DNA of 64,000 bases from CAVZVZ01 sp963778895 (GTDB taxonomy: Bacteria; Actinomycetota; Acidimicrobiia; Acidimicrobiales; Acidimicrobilacustridaceae), in assembly GCA_963778895.1 (NCBI GenBank), contig CAVZVZ010000003.1, forward strand, positions 1 through 64,000, written 5' to 3'. Each line of letters opens with the position of its first letter. Position 1 is the first letter of the stretch. This document shows, one piece after another, positions 45,348-53,919 of this stretch. The position numbers were made by a program, and so were the translations under genes. The notes under the pieces are model-generated. The model made no database searches. It saw only the letters and a list, made by a program, of their open reading frames with translations, and had not been told where the DNA came from.

Positions 45348-46385
45348 GTGGCGACCTACACGATCGATATCGAGCTCACGAACCGGTGCAACGCCGACTG
45401 CTACTTCTGTCCCCGTGACGCGACGCCACACCAAGGGCTGATGTCCGAAGAGGTCTTCGAACAAACGCTCGTGCGTGCTGTCCAGCTTCGCGACCTCAAC
45501 ACCCGGCTCGATTCCTCGATCGAGACGGAGATCAGCATGTGCGGGCTGGGTGAGCCCCTGCTCCACAAGCGAGCACCCGAATGGGTCGGCCGCGCGACGG
45601 AGCTGGGGTTTCATACCGCTATGTCGAGCAACGCGGCGCTCCTCGACGAGCGTCGGGGCGCCGCCCTCCTCGACGCGGGGCTGGGGGCGATCTACATCAA
45701 CGTGGGCGAGCGCGACGACGACTACAAGGACATCTACAAGCTGCCGTTCGAGAAGACTCGTGCCAACGTCGTTCGGTTCGCCGAGATGGCGGGCGATCGG
45801 TGTGAGGTGGCGATCGTGCTCGTCGACCACCGACGCGACAAAGCCCACATCGCCGACATGGAGCAGTACTGGCGAAGCCAGGGTCTCGAGCACTTCTTGA
45901 CGTTCGGCATCATGAACCGGGGCGGCTCGCTGTTCGTCGACCACATGCAGTACGACACCCGGCCCGAGCTCGCCACCGCGGCCCAGATGATCGCGGCGCG
46001 GGGCGGCGAAGCGATCTGTGGTGTGCCGTTCTTCTCGACGTTCGTGGGCTACGACGGCAACGTCTACCTGTGCTGCTCGGATTGGAAGAAAGAAGCGGCC
46101 ATCGCCAACGTGTTCGACGATCACTGCCTCGACAAAGGCGTCAAGCTCCGACTCGCCGCATCTCGTCAACCCGTGTGCACGACCTGCAACCTCGACCCGC
46201 TGAACAACTTGGCCGACGAGATTCGCGCCTGTTCCGAGGGCGCGGAAGACGCAGGTGACATCGAGGAGCTCGCCGACGAGTTCGCGACCTACGGCCCCCG
46301 ACTCAGGGAAGCCGTCGCGACCTTCGATGCGCTCGAGCGACCACCCGGAACCTCCCGGCGTCGCATTCCTGTGCGCTCGGCGTAG
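45348..46385 (+). CDS. Radical SAM/SPASM protein
   Basis: A 345-residue protein. The cluster motif is ELTNRCNADCYFCPRD (C-x3-C-x2-C) near residue 13. GLGEPLLHKRAPEWV is the GGE-like strand. A C-terminal SPASM-type region has CGVPFFSTFVGYDGNVYLCC and QPVCTTCNLDPLNN, with Cys for auxiliary clusters. SPASM proteins modify peptides or build cofactors. No RiPP precursor is visible nearby. GTG at 45348 follows AGGGG. It is divergent from the PhyH enzyme, with which it may share a promoter region. Confidence 0.82.
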   Translation: MATYTIDIELTNRCNADCYFCPRDATPHQGLMSEEVFEQTLVRAVQLRDLNTRLDSSIETEISMCGLGEPLLHKRAPEWVGRATELGFHTAMSSNAALLDERRGAALLDAGLGAIYINVGERDDDYKDIYKLPFEKTRANVVRFAEMAGDRCEVAIVLVDHRRDKAHIADMEQYWRSQGLEHFLTFGIMNRGGSLFVDHMQYDTRPELATAAQMIAARGGEAICGVPFFSTFVGYDGNVYLCCSDWKKEAAIANVFDDHCLDKGVKLRLAASRQPVCTTCNLDPLNNLADEIRACSEGAEDAGDIEELADEFATYGPRLREAVATFDALERPPGTSRRRIPVRSA

Positions 46386-46388
46386 CGC

Positions 46389-46431
46389 GAAGCTCCGGGA
46401 TTTCGGAGCCAGCTGCCGAACCGGGAGCTTC
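46389..46431. terminator. Bidirectional hairpin between convergent genes
   Basis: GAAGCTCC at 46389-46396 pairs with GGAGCTTC at 46424-46431, an 8-bp perfect stem. A competing inner hairpin (CTCCG with CGGAG) uses part of the same arm. It lies in the 55-bp gap between the SPASM gene and the convergent secreted-protein gene. There is no T-run. Confidence 0.4.
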
Positions 46432-46440
46432 TTCGAACGG

Positions 46441-46461
46441 TCAGCCGGTGAATCTCGGTGA
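46441..46461 (-). other. SPRFTG C-terminal tag (copy 2)
   Basis: Last six codons plus TGA of the secreted protein. 20 of 21 bases match the end of the phosphoesterase gene at 24978. In both proteins the tag follows a flexible Thr/Pro/Ala/Ser-rich linker. Confidence 0.6.
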
Positions 46462-47190
46462 CGTGGCCGCCGCTACAGCCGCAGTCGTGGTTGGCGTCGT
46501 GACCGTGACGGTCGCCGAGGCGGTGGCCGTGAACGGGAGGCCGGCGGCGGTGTGCGCAGTCCACGTCGCGGTGTTGGTCGTGGTCGCGTCGATCGGCGCG
46601 GAGACGGTTTGGCCGAGTGTGACCGTGTTGGCACTGGCACCGGGCGCAAGGTCGTAGGCGGCGTCGGTCAGCAGCACGCCGAGCTTGTCATCGGTCAGGC
46701 TGTGGGTCGCGAGCGTGGACGTCGTGTTGTTCGTGACGGTGTAGCAGTAGTACACGGTGGTACCGGCGGTCACCGAAAGGCTGGAGGTGGCCGCGCACAC
46801 GCCTGGCGTGGTGCCAACGGTCTTCACCAACGAGATCGACTCCGATAGAGCGACGACGAGCTCGCCGTCGGGATACCCACACTCGGACTGCTCGACCGTC
46901 ACCGCGTAGTCACCGGGCGTCGTCCCAGGCGGGACGGTCATCTGCACCTGCCAGGCGCTCGCACCGCTCACTTGGGCGGAGATCTCGAGATCGGGGACGG
47001 CCACCACCAGCGTGGTGCCGTCGATGCAGTCGGCGACACCCGAGACCGTGAAGCCTCCGCCGGGCGCGACCGGCGTGGGACTGACAACTGGCGCCGGGGT
47101 GATCCCCGCGCTGGCGGGAACCACGCCGAACCAGCCGGCCAGTCCAACGATCGCCGCGGCGATCACAACGCGCTTCGTCCAGGTGCCCAT
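46441..47190 (-). CDS. Secreted adhesin-like protein with DUF11-type domain and C-terminal SPRFTG
   Basis: A 249-residue protein from ATG 47190. A signal peptide (RVVIAAAIVGLAGWFGVVPA, cleavage after ASA) is followed by an Ig-like region (GGFTVSGVADCIDGTTLVVA) and a DUF11/COG1361-type domain (SVTAGTTVYYCYTVTNNTTS, DLAPGASANTVTLGQTVSA, TNTATWTAHTAA). A short PTTTAAVAAAT linker ends in SPRFTG, the same hexapeptide that ends the phosphoesterase at 24978. It has no membrane anchor. It should be outside the cell; how it is retained is unknown. Confidence 0.75.
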   Translation of the reverse strand: MGTWTKRVVIAAAIVGLAGWFGVVPASAGITPAPVVSPTPVAPGGGFTVSGVADCIDGTTLVVAVPDLEISAQVSGASAWQVQMTVPPGTTPGDYAVTVEQSECGYPDGELVVALSESISLVKTVGTTPGVCAATSSLSVTAGTTVYYCYTVTNNTTSTLATHSLTDDKLGVLLTDAAYDLAPGASANTVTLGQTVSAPIDATTTNTATWTAHTAAGLPFTATASATVTVTTPTTTAAVAAATSPRFTG

Positions 47191-47301
47191 GAGTACCGTC
47201 CCATCTGATGGCCCGCTTCCCGACCACGCTAATCGCCGCCCCCGCCTCGATGGGGCATCGTCTGCGTCCCACCATCTCCATCCACAGAGAGGCAGCTCAC
47301 C

Positions 47302-47856
47302 ATGCGTAGGTTCAAGCTCCAGGTCCAGACCAGCGTCGACGGCTACATGTCGGGCGCCAACGGCGAGATGGACTGGATGACGTTCCCGTGGACCGACGAT
47401 CTCAACGCCTACGTGACCGCGCTGACCGAGCCGGTCGACTGCATCGTGTTGGGCCGCAACCTCGCCGAGGGGTTCATCCCGCACTGGGCGGCGCTTGCCT
47501 CGGACGAACCGGGCGCCGACACGATGAACGACACGCCCAAGGTCGTGATCTCCAACACGCTCACCGAGTCGCCATGGGACAACACCGTCGTCGCCGGCGG
47601 CGATCTGGTCGAGACCGTCGACCAGCTCAAGGCCGCTCCTGGCGGGGACATCATCACCTACGGCGGCGCCACGCTGGTCTCGGGGCTCATCGCCGAAGGT
47701 CTGCTCGACGAGCTTCATCTCTTGGTCAACCCGACCGCTATCGGCACGGGCATGCCCGTGTTCGGCCCTGACGCGCGCCAACCGCTACACCCCGTCAACG
47801 CACAGCAATTCGAATGCGGCATCACGCTCCTGCACTACGAGCCCAAGCGCTCCTGA
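47302..47856 (+). CDS. Dihydrofolate reductase-like (RibD C-terminal domain) protein
   Basis: A 184-residue protein. FKLQVQTSVDGYMSGANGEM, CIVLGRNLAEGFIPHW, KVVISNTLTESPWDNT, GGDIITYGGATLVSGLIAEG and LVNPTAIGTGMPVF are the RibD-C motifs. It is related in layout to the protein at 29261. ATG at 47302 follows an AGAGAGG site. It is divergent from the SPRFTG protein (111 bp). The reaction is unknown. Confidence 0.85.
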   Translation: MRRFKLQVQTSVDGYMSGANGEMDWMTFPWTDDLNAYVTALTEPVDCIVLGRNLAEGFIPHWAALASDEPGADTMNDTPKVVISNTLTESPWDNTVVAGGDLVETVDQLKAAPGGDIITYGGATLVSGLIAEGLLDELHLLVNPTAIGTGMPVFGPDARQPLHPVNAQQFECGITLLHYEPKRS

Positions 47857-47889
47857 CACAGAGGGGCGGCCGAGCGTTACCGTCCTGCG

Positions 47890-48678
47890 ATGAGCGAGCT
47901 CGAGCAAGCCCTGACGCTGAAGCCGATCGAAGACGCGACATGGATGGCTGTGGCCGATCCGCGCTACGTCTCGACGAACGCCATGTTCGGAGGTTGGACC
48001 ACCGCCATTGCTCTGAAGGCGGCCATCGTCAGCAGCACCGATACGTCCAAACCCTCGGCCGTCACCGTCAACTTCATCGAGCGCGTGGATCCCGGAACCG
48101 ACGTCGTCGTTCGCGCTCGCCGTGTCGGTGGGAGCCGCTCCATCACCCACTGGCAGTCCGAGTTGACCGACAGCGCAGACGGGCGAACCCTCGCGCTCGC
48201 CACGAGCGTGCTCACCGATCGGCGCGACACCGATGGCCTAACGGTGTCGACCATGCCCGATTCCCCCGATCCCGAAACGGTCGAGGTGTTCCACCCACCC
48301 GGGTCCCAAGGCGAACGATCGATGGTTCGCCCCATCGTCGGCCAGCCGCCCTTCGGCAACCGCGACACGCGGTCGACAGCATGGATTCGTGAGATGACGG
48401 GTCGCCCCGTCGACTACCTGCAGCTCGCATTCCTGGCCGACCAGTGTGCACCGCGGTCGTGGTTTTGGAGCGAGGAACCGCGCCTGTCCGCGACAATGAC
48501 GATGTCGGTCTACTTCCACGCCACCGAGACCGAGATGAAAGGGATCGGTGACGACTACATCCTCAACGAGGCGGTGGCCACACGAGGCGCGCAGTCGACC
48601 TCGGGCCAACAGGTGCGCATGTGGAGCAGGAACGGCGACCTCCTCGCGACGAGCGAGCAGCTGTGCTGGTACCGCTGA
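47890..48678 (+). CDS. Acyl-CoA thioesterase-like (double hotdog) protein
   Basis: A 262-residue protein. The first hotdog repeat has STNAMFGGWTTAIALKAAIV, PSAVTVNFIERVDPGTDVVV and RARRVGGSRSITHWQSEL; the second has SATMTMSVYFHATETEMKGI and QQVRMWSRNGDLLATSEQLC. This is the TesB/4HBT_3-like arrangement used for acyl-CoA hydrolysis. ATG at 47890. It lies 33 bp after the RibD-C gene. The substrate is unknown. The 118 bp after it, before the convergent livF gene, hold only a 12-bp palindrome at 48732. Confidence 0.8.
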   Translation: MSELEQALTLKPIEDATWMAVADPRYVSTNAMFGGWTTAIALKAAIVSSTDTSKPSAVTVNFIERVDPGTDVVVRARRVGGSRSITHWQSELTDSADGRTLALATSVLTDRRDTDGLTVSTMPDSPDPETVEVFHPPGSQGERSMVRPIVGQPPFGNRDTRSTAWIREMTGRPVDYLQLAFLADQCAPRSWFWSEEPRLSATMTMSVYFHATETEMKGIGDDYILNEAVATRGAQSTSGQQVRMWSRNGDLLATSEQLCWYR

Positions 48679-48796
48679 GCAGCCAGAGATCACATTCAAT
48701 AGTCACGGTGCTGCGGACGATAACGGGTGGTTGCCAGCTGGCAGGATCGAGTTCCTGGGTCGCTCTTCGACACGTCGTCGAGGTCCCGCTCCGCCG

Positions 48797-49570
48797 TCAT
48801 CGATCCGGACCCACCGGCGCGGCTTCACCGAGGTAGCCCGCCTCGAGCAGATCGCGCCGATGCACAAGCTCGGTCGCCGGGCCGGACGCAGTCATGCGAC
48901 CACGAGTCATCACGTAGCCGCGATCGGAGACCGACAACACCAGGGCGACATGTTGCTCGACCACGAGAATGCCCGTGCCCGTGTCATCGGCGACCGAGCG
49001 CAGGGTCGCGACGAGCTGTTCGACGATGATCGGCGCCAGACCGAGACTCATCTCGTCGACCATCAGCAGCCGAGGTCGGCTGACGAGGGCGCGTGCCAGA
49101 GCCAGCATTTGTTGCTCTCCTCCCGACAGCAGGCCGGCGCGGCGATCGAGGATGCTGCGCAACGGCGGGAAGAGGTCGACGACCTCGTCGAGCTCCGACT
49201 GCGGGCTTCGCCGGCGACCACCAAGGCGAAGGTTCTCTCGCGCCGTGAGGTCGAAGAACAGGCCCCTGTCCTCGGGGACGTGGGCGAGACCCGATCGAGC
49301 GTTGCGGCTGACATCATCTGGTCGAACGCGGCGCCTTGCCCCGACCCGGTGTCCGAACAGCTCGATCTCCCCCCCGAGGCGTGTGAGCAGACCCGAGATC
49401 GTGAGCAGGGTCGTGGTCTTCCCCGCGCCATTCCCACCCAACAGTGCCACGACCTCTCCCGCCCGCACCGTGAGATCGATGCCGTGAACGACCGGAACGC
49501 GGTCGTAGCCAGCCGCGAGACTACGCACGTCGAGGACGGTTTCTGAAGTCGGGAGGCGGGGCTCGGTCAC
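48797..49570 (-). CDS. livF: Branched-chain-type ABC transporter ATP-binding protein
   Basis: A 257-residue ATPase. Walker A is ALLGGNGAGKTTTLLTISG, the signature LLSGGEQQMLALARAL, Walker B RPRLLMVDEMSLGLAP, and the switch His in VVEQHVALVLS. The absence of the LivG-type insertion and the EQH ending identify LivF. It is the last gene of a four-gene liv operon, overlapping livG by 4 bases. It energises uptake with the LivHM and LivG proteins. Confidence 0.92.
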   Translation of the reverse strand: MTEPRLPTSETVLDVRSLAAGYDRVPVVHGIDLTVRAGEVVALLGGNGAGKTTTLLTISGLLTRLGGEIELFGHRVGARRRVRPDDVSRNARSGLAHVPEDRGLFFDLTARENLRLGGRRRSPQSELDEVVDLFPPLRSILDRRAGLLSGGEQQMLALARALVSRPRLLMVDEMSLGLAPIIVEQLVATLRSVADDTGTGILVVEQHVALVLSVSDRGYVMTRGRMTASGPATELVHRRDLLEAGYLGEAAPVGPDR

Positions 49571-50328
49571 CGCGCCGCGCCCTGCTGACCGAGATACGCC
49601 TCGATCACATTCGAATCCGATCGGATCTGAGCTGGTTGCCCCGATGCGATGATCCGGCCGTAGTCGAGTACGTGGACGGTGTCACACACGTCGAGCACGA
49701 GACTCATGTCGTGGTCGACGAGCAACACGCTTATCCCCTCGTCTCGAACGCGGCGGATCGTCGCGCCCAGTGCCGCCGTCTCGGCCGTGTCGAGACCGGC
49801 CGCCGGCTCGTCGAGGAGCAACAACTTCGGCTGGGCGACGAGCGCCCGGCCGATGGCAACGAGATGCCGTTGACCATTGGACAGCTCTGACGGCACGCCG
49901 TCGGCGTAGCTGTCGAGACCGATGATCCGCAACCAGTGATCGGCCTCCGGGCTGGCGTGTCGTTTCCGCCACAGCACGTCGGTGAACGTGTCGCGCCAGG
50001 TCGGTGTGTGCGCGGCGACGAGGAGGTTCTCGCGCACGGTCAGGTCGTCGAAGAGCTCCAGCGACTGGAACGTGCGAGCCAAACCGCGCCGGGCCCGTTG
50101 ATGCGGAGCCAATCGGTCGAACGATTGGCCGGCAAATGTGATTCGTCCCGAGTCGGCCGGGGTGAAGCCCGTGACCGCATCGATGAAGGTGGTCTTGCCC
50201 GCGCCGTTCGGGCCGATCAAGCCCGCAATCGCGCCCTCGTCGACGCGGAGCGACACACCGTCGATGGCCGTCACACCGCCGTAGTGAATGCACAGGGCGT
50301 TCACCTCGAGCACGCTCGCTGTCGTCAT
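49567..50328 (-). CDS. livG: Branched-chain-type ABC transporter ATP-binding protein
   Basis: A 253-residue ATPase. Walker A is LIGPNGAGKTTFIDAVTGF, the LivG-type loop is RARRGLARTFQSLELFDDLT, the signature ELSNGQRHLVAIGRAL, Walker B PKLLLLDEPAAGLD, and the switch His in VDHDMSLVLDVCD. ATG at 50328 overlaps the permease stop (ATGA), and its own stop overlaps livF. With livF it should power the fused permease. The family imports branched-chain amino acids, urea or aromatic acids. Confidence 0.92.
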   Translation of the reverse strand: MTTASVLEVNALCIHYGGVTAIDGVSLRVDEGAIAGLIGPNGAGKTTFIDAVTGFTPADSGRITFAGQSFDRLAPHQRARRGLARTFQSLELFDDLTVRENLLVAAHTPTWRDTFTDVLWRKRHASPEADHWLRIIGLDSYADGVPSELSNGQRHLVAIGRALVAQPKLLLLDEPAAGLDTAETAALGATIRRVRDEGISVLLVDHDMSLVLDVCDTVHVLDYGRIIASGQPAQIRSDSNVIEAYLGQQGAAR

Positions 50329-52365
50329 GGCGCGACCCCGTACCCGTCGGGAGCCGGCTCGGGCGGCCTCCTGCTGAAGGGGCCCGTCACCGCGGAGGTG
50401 TGCCGGCGAAATCGCGCGACTTGTGCGTCCGCCAGACCCATGAGGCCCTCGGGAGCGGCCACGGCCATGACCATGAGCAGCAGCCCGCCGATGGCGAAGA
50501 CGTATTCGTCCGCGCCCCCGCCGGTCCATCCGTTCGTGACGACGGTCAGAAGACCGGCCTGCGCGAGCAGTCCGGCCAGTAGCGCGCCGCTGATGCGGGA
50601 GATGCCACAGAGATAGGTGAAGGCCAGGGCGACGAGGGCGCCGATCACCATGAACGAAGTCGTGGACAGCGTTGTCGCGGAATACGCCATGAACACCCCG
50701 CACAGGCCGGCGAGGAACGACGACACCGCGAATGCTCCGATCTTGGCGCGGGTGACATCGATGCCGGCTGCGGCCGCCGCACGCTCGTTCGCCCGCACCG
50801 CCAGCCATCGCAGACCTGTGCGGTTTCGGCGCAGGTTCGCGACCCCCAGGCACGCGATCGAGAGAACGGCCAGCACGACGAATCCAAAGACAGGTCGAAA
50901 GTTGTCCGACCCCGGGGCGAAGATTCCGACGTCGACGCCGAACAGCCTCGGCACCGGAGCGCTCTTGCCCGCCGGCCCGCCCGAAAACGGCACGCTGGCC
51001 AAGACCAGCTGTTCGATCGCGATCGCTATGGCCAACGTGGCGATCGCAAGGCTCATGCCACGTACGCGTGCCGCGGGCAGCCCGACGAGAACACCCACCG
51101 CGGTGGCGACCAGCACGGCAAGGACCGCAGCCAGGGGGAACGGCACGCCCCGATCACCGAGGCTGATCACGGTGAATCCGGCGATGCCGGCGAAGGCGAG
51201 CTGCGCGAGTGAGATCTGCCCCACGTAGCCGGTGATGACCACTACCGACAGCGCCAGAAACGCGAACACCATCGACACGATCAACGCTTGACGGTGGGCT
51301 GCATCGAACGTGAGCAGACCGACGCCCGCAGCCGAGCCAAGGATGATCAACCACCGCAACGGGTGTCGAGGCGTGGGTGACGCGGGGAGGCTCCGTTCGA
51401 CGAGTGCCGAGCGATCAGGCAGCGCGTTCCCGCGCCATACCAGCGCAACGAGGATCAGCACCACCGGTACGGTCTGTTGCAGCCCGGTCGCGGGTAACCA
51501 GCTCGGGATCCATGTGGTACTCGGTCGTACGGCGTAGCCGAGAATCAGCGCTTGCAGCATGCCGATCCCGAGACCGACGGCGGTGGCGATCCCGAACGAG
51601 CTCAGCCCACCGAGCAGTGCGGCGGCCAGCGCCGGCATGACGAGCAAACTCGTGGTGGCCGGATCGAGCCCGGCGATCGGCTCGATCAGGATCACCGCCA
51701 GGCCGGTGATCACGGAGGCGATCACCCAGTTCACGACGGCCACGCGATCCGCAGCGATCCCGATGAGGAGCGCACCCTTCTCGTTGCTGGCCGCGGCGCG
51801 CGTCATGAGGCCGAAGCGCGTGAATCGGAATACGGCCCACAGCACAACGGTGACGGCGACGACCAGCACGGCCAGCAAGAGCCGGTTCTGCGTGACCGAC
51901 GTATCGAGCATGTGGACCGGCGCCTCGGGGAGAACTGGCCGTCGGGTGACCACCGCCGCTCCCGAAGTCGGGAACCGGATCCGGATCGCCTCCTGCAGGT
52001 ACAGCATCAACCCGAGTGACGCGACGATTCGGGCCAGCGCGGGTGCGCGCCGAAGGGGCCGGAACAGCAACCAGTAGACGACCATGCCGAGGATGGCTGC
52101 CGCGACGACCGCGAAGACGAGTGACGAGAACAGTGAAGGGTCGGTGATGACGTGAAAGCGACTCGGTAGCCCGATGACCGGCAGCACGACGTCGCCGGAC
52201 TCTCGGAACTCGAAGTACGCGAAGGCGACATAGGCGCCCATGGCTGCCTGCCGCGAAGTTGACGACACCGGAGGTGCGATAACAGAGCACCAACCCGAGC
52301 GCGAGCGAGGCGACCACCGCGCCGCCCCCGAGACCAGCAAGCAGGTAGCCGACGTAGCTGCTCAT
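50325..52365 (-). CDS. Fused LivH-LivM permease, one frame break
   Basis: About 680 residues once joined, about twice one LivH. The N-terminal half is LivH-like (YLLAGLGGGAVVASLALGLV, NFAAG, and RIVASLGLMLYLQEAIRIR). The C-terminal half, from about residue 370, is LivM-like (LALSVVVITGYVGQISLAQL, GLPAARVRGMSLAIATLAIA, VRANERAAAAAGIDVTRAKI). The junction is in frame with no stop, so this is a true fusion. The frame changes at about 52248 (one extra base). ATG at 52365 overlaps the binding-protein stop. Confidence 0.85.
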
Positions 52366-53699
52366 CCCTCGAACGCGCGGCCGACGTCGATCCAGGTGCC
52401 GAGTTGGTGCAATTGGCCGTCGCGCATCTCGACGAGGATCTGCTGGGGCGAACACAGGGCCGGCAGGCCGGGGAACTGCTTGCCGTCACACGTATAGGCG
52501 TGCCCCATGAAGCTCGGCGTGTTCACCTGCGAGGACAGGGCGTTCGTGACTGAAGACGGGCTGATGTCGTCCTTGCCCAAGCCCCGCAGCAGCGAGTAGA
52601 GGTTCATGAACGAACGAAAGGAGACGGTGCCAGCACCGATGGGATCGAGTCCGGCGCCGTATTCGTCGACCACCTTCATGTAGAGCGCGGCATCGACGTC
52701 GGGATGATCCGAGTCGATCGTGCCTTCCACGTTGTAGATGGCGCCTTCGGTCTTCTCGGGACCCGCCTGCGCAACGATGGCCGGGGCCGCGCATGCTCCG
52801 ACGTAGAACACTGTCGCCGTTACGCCGGCGTTGTGGACCGCGTCATACGCGCCTTTGCAGCCGCTGTCTGCTTCGAGCATGAAGATGACGTCGGGATCGG
52901 AGGCCGCGGCCACCTGTACCGGCGAACTGAGGTCCGTCGAGAGGATCGGGTGCGGCACCATCTGCACGCGATCGACGCCGAGCTTCTCGAGCGTCGCCTT
53001 GCCTGCGACGGCACCGTCGGAGATCGGGCCGAACTCCCCGTAGATGATCGCCGCGGACTGTGCGTGCTCGACCTTGGCGGCGTAGTCGGCGAAGGCCACG
53101 GTCGCGCCCGGAATCCCACCGCTCCATTGAAAGGAGTTCTTGTTCCTCTCCGACTGGCTGCTCACCGGGATGCCGCCGACGAAGGGAACACCGTTCGCGT
53201 CGAGCGTGTCGATGCCGTTGCCGAAGACATCGATGCCACCGAGCACCACCGGCACACCGGCTTGTACGAACTGCTGGCCGCACGCGGTCGATCCCTCCGC
53301 GGAGAACTTGGTGTTGCACACCTCCACCCGCAGCGGTCGACCGTCGATGCCGCCCATCTCCTCGTTGACGAAGGCGACCCCGGCTTGCACGGCTTGGCTG
53401 AGCTCGGGAAACGACCCGGCCGGCGTGTTCTCTTGATTGATCATCCCGATGGTGATCGGCTCGCCGTCCGCCCGGGTGGGCGCGTCCGGGACCAACGCGG
53501 CCAACGACGTGAGGCGCGCGCAAGCCAGCAGCTCTTGGTCGGCGCACGGGTTGACGGTCGTCCCGACAGGCGTCACCCCCGCGGCCGATTCACCGGACCG
53601 ATCCTCGGTGCACGCCGACGCACTCGCCAGGAGGATCGCCAGCACCAATGACGTCACGACCCACGCCGGCCGGCGCGACTTCGACGCAGCAGCTCTCAC
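52362..53699 (-). CDS. ABC transporter substrate-binding lipoprotein (liv type)
   Basis: A 445-residue protein. The lipoprotein signal AWVVTSLVLAILLASASAC places the lipidated Cys near residue 31. The mature periplasmic-binding fold has ITIGMINQENTPAGSFPELS, GIDGRPLRVEVCNTKFSAEG, NKNSFQWSGGIPG and FLKAD-like ligand strands, with several Cys. GTG at 53699 follows a GGGGGAG. It opens the liv operon (SBP, LivHM, LivG, LivF). The divergent gene at 53920 shares its 220-bp promoter region, which holds a palindrome also found at 58231. The ligand is unknown; the neighbouring catabolic genes suggest an organic acid or terpenoid-type substrate. Confidence 0.88.
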   Translation of the reverse strand: MRAAASKSRRPAWVVTSLVLAILLASASACTEDRSGESAAGVTPVGTTVNPCADQELLACARLTSLAALVPDAPTRADGEPITIGMINQENTPAGSFPELSQAVQAGVAFVNEEMGGIDGRPLRVEVCNTKFSAEGSTACGQQFVQAGVPVVLGGIDVFGNGIDTLDANGVPFVGGIPVSSQSERNKNSFQWSGGIPGATVAFADYAAKVEHAQSAAIIYGEFGPISDGAVAGKATLEKLGVDRVQMVPHPILSTDLSSPVQVAAASDPDVIFMLEADSGCKGAYDAVHNAGVTATVFYVGACAAPAIVAQAGPEKTEGAIYNVEGTIDSDHPDVDAALYMKVVDEYGAGLDPIGAGTVSFRSFMNLYSLLRGLGKDDISPSSVTNALSSQVNTPSFMGHAYTCDGKQFPGLPALCSPQQILVEMRDGQLHQLGTWIDVGRAFEG

Positions 53700-53866
53700 G
53701 ATGATCTCCCCCTCCCCCTCACCCCTCGCAGACCGCCAACCGTGCACGCCATGCGCCCGCCTGCGGCCCGGGACTTTACATCGTTCACCACGGTCCCAGG
53801 AGGCAGCGGCCGACGAGACCGCGCCCGCGTGCACTCGGAACCGGCCGGGCTGTCTTGCCTCACGCA

Positions 53867-53881
53867 CTAAACACCGTTAAC
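53867..53881. promoter_or_regulatory. TetR-type operator palindrome (copy A)
   Basis: CTAAACACCGTTAAC is a near-perfect inverted repeat with AAC-N3-GTT at its core. It lies between the liv operon (start 53699) and the secreted protein (53920). A matching site, GTAAACACTGTTCAC, lies at 58231. The pair suggests one regulator for both divergons, the TetR at 56312 being the obvious candidate. Function is inferred. Confidence 0.5.
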
Positions 53882-53900
53882 CTCCTGGCGCACACCGCAC

Positions 53901-53917
53901 CAATTCGGGGGGAATTG
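53901..53917 (+). promoter_or_regulatory. Hairpin presenting the ribosome-binding G-run
   Basis: CAATTC-GGGGG-GAATTG is a perfect 6-bp stem with the G-rich ribosome-binding sequence in its loop, ending 2 bases before the ATG at 53920. In mRNA it could either expose or mask the site. It may also be a chance palindrome. Confidence 0.35.
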
Positions 53918-53919
53918 AC

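Noticed and set aside
48732..48743. Perfect 12-bp palindrome TGCCAGCTGGCA
   Set aside because: It lies between convergent genes with no promoter to regulate; a chance match in GC-rich DNA is likely.
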